Shown: piece after piece, positions 63,200 through 64,000 of the stretch
Layout: each line of letters begins with the position of its first letter
How positions within the stretch are numbered: position 1 is the stretch's first letter
Assembly: GCA_027574665.1 (NCBI GenBank)
Contig: CM050657.1
Location: 23,042,700-23,106,699, forward strand
Direction of reading: 5' to 3'
DNA: 64,000 nucleotides
DNA from: Rhynochetos jubatus
Lineage: Eukaryota; Chordata; Aves; Eurypygiformes; Rhynochetidae
The notes under the pieces: generated by a model
What the model saw: only the letters and a program-made list of their open reading frames with translations
What the model was told of the DNA's origin: nothing
The model's database searches: none
Made by a program: the position numbers and the translations under genes

Positions 63200-63840
63200 G
63201 CAGCTCCCAAGAGCTTCATCCTTTATTCAAAGCACCATCTGAACAGATTAAAATATTTTTATTTAAGATTGTATCAGCTTTGTAACTTACAACAAAGTTG
63301 ATGAAAAACATTCAGAAAAAAATACAAAATTTCTAACAGACAACAACATTTTCCTGCTGTGGATTATTTATTTTTATTCCTAGTCATAATTCACTGTCCT
63401 TTACAAAACACACTGTTTACTTTAGCTTTCCAAAGTAGCCTTGTTCTTCTTTTAAGACATTGTTTTCAGGCTGCTTTTTAAAATTGCCTTTATCATATTC
63501 AACGCCGAAAACAAACTGAAGAAAATTGTCAAATTTATTCAGTAAAAGTATAAGCAGACAGACTGCAAATAAAACACGTGCTTGGGAAATAGAAATAATT
63601 ATTACAGCTTGAACATAGCTTAGGGCAAAACCAATCTATTTTGGAACATAAAATACCCATGATGCAACTAACGTAAAATACAAATGTAAGTGGCCTATTA
63701 ATTCCTGTAAAATAAAACGAACTAAAAAAGACTAGGAGGCCATACACTAATTATTTAAAAAGCTAAATGACAAAGCACATATTTTACTAGAATTTCTAGC
63801 CCAGTCTACTGTAAACATTCGTACTGTGTTAGTTCCGATA
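63200..63840 (-). other. probable 3' UTR of a minus-strand gene
   Basis: Directly after the TGA at 63,841 the minus strand becomes AT-rich with no long open frame apart from a 70-codon one without motif. It holds several AATAAA signals: minus-strand readings of 63,534-63,539, 63,373-63,378, 63,367-63,372, 63,258-63,263 and 63,222-63,227. Composition and signal density are what a vertebrate 3' UTR with alternative ends would show. The last signal would place cleavage near 63,195-63,212. The assignment depends on the coding call to its right. Confidence 0.4.
63222..63227 (-). terminator. polyadenylation signal AATAAA (distal candidate)
   Basis: The hexamer reads AATAAA on the minus strand, about 610 bp after the stop codon. 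Left of it the AT-rich character ends, so I take it as the most distal signal of the putative 3' UTR. A-T-rich DNA yields this hexamer often by chance. Confidence 0.3.
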
Positions 63841-63999
63841 TCAGCGTACAGGAAGTGGTTGTATTACGCAAGGTTTAGCGTACCGGCTTCCATTCTTATT
63901 CCAATAGTGCCCCATGTAATAAGTGGGATACAATAAACGCTTTCTGTAGCACTGCTGCCACATTAGCCCGCCTCCATACACGGCTGCAGTGTTTTGGGA
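63841..63999 (-). CDS. partial C-terminal coding exon, protein unknown
   Basis: On the minus strand a frame is open from the window edge for 52 codons and ends in TGA at 63,843-63,841. The peptide is rich in Tyr, Trp, Arg and Asn (GGGLMWQQCYRKR, then YPTYYMGHYWNKN, ending PCVIQPLPVR), a composition unlike translated intron. It is followed by an AT-rich stretch with repeated AATAAA, as expected for a last exon. CpG in the frame (CGT, CGG, CGC arginine codons) is higher than in the flanks. The exon continues beyond the window, so start, splice site and identity cannot be seen. I do not recognise the family. A chance 52-codon frame is possible, so the call rests on composition and the downstream signals. 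Confidence 0.42.
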   Translation of the reverse strand, partial: SQNTAAVYGGGLMWQQCYRKRLLYPTYYMGHYWNKNGSRYAKPCVIQPLPVR

Positions 64000-64000
64000 G

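Noticed and set aside
1-64000. CRISPR arrays, operons, phage or bacterial defence systems
   Set aside because: The window is vertebrate nuclear DNA. No regularly spaced direct repeats or closely packed genes exist.

Overview
The window reads as nuclear DNA of a bird. The evidence is its repeat content: several 5'-truncated CR1 LINE copies, some still carrying the ATTCTRTG-type octamer tail, and one long solo LTR of a type I recognise as avian ERVL-like. These sit in an AT-leaning, CpG-poor background with one sharp CpG island. There is no prokaryotic-style gene layout. Nearly all open frames are short, lack codon structure and look like chance.

Layout. Positions 1-53,000 are mostly unique non-coding DNA (intergenic or intronic). 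Repeats there are an ancient CR1/L3-like fragment (9.3-9.7 kb, minus), a young CR1 3' end (12.2-12.9 kb, plus), a CR1 3' end (23.2-23.4 kb, minus), an old tRNA-SINE-like repeat (24.7-24.9 kb, minus), an internally deleted CR1 (35.2-35.8 kb, plus) and a 994-bp solo LTR with an exact 5-bp target duplication (41.16-42.16 kb, minus). Small-scale structures include several near-perfect hairpins, a canonical G-quadruplex motif at 16.64 kb and homopolymer tracts.

From about 53 kb the sequence changes. A strong CpG island lies at 53.6-54.3 kb with a GC box and candidate splice donors. It is abutted on its right by a CR1 insertion and about 0.5 kb further on by another in the opposite orientation. At 60.3-60.8 kb two fully open segments are bounded by plausible plus-strand splice sites and could be exons of a transcript started at the island. 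At the right edge the minus strand carries an open frame of at least 52 codons ending in TGA, followed by an AT-rich stretch with several AATAAA signals. This fits the last coding exon and 3' UTR of a gene that continues beyond the window.

If both readings hold, a plus-strand transcription unit from the island and a minus-strand gene entering from the right converge near 61-63 kb. I could not name any protein-coding gene. I found no convincing tRNA, rRNA, snRNA, CRISPR or undescribed multi-gene system. The most useful leads are the right-edge terminal exon, the CpG-island promoter with its candidate exons, and the dated and deleted mobile elements.
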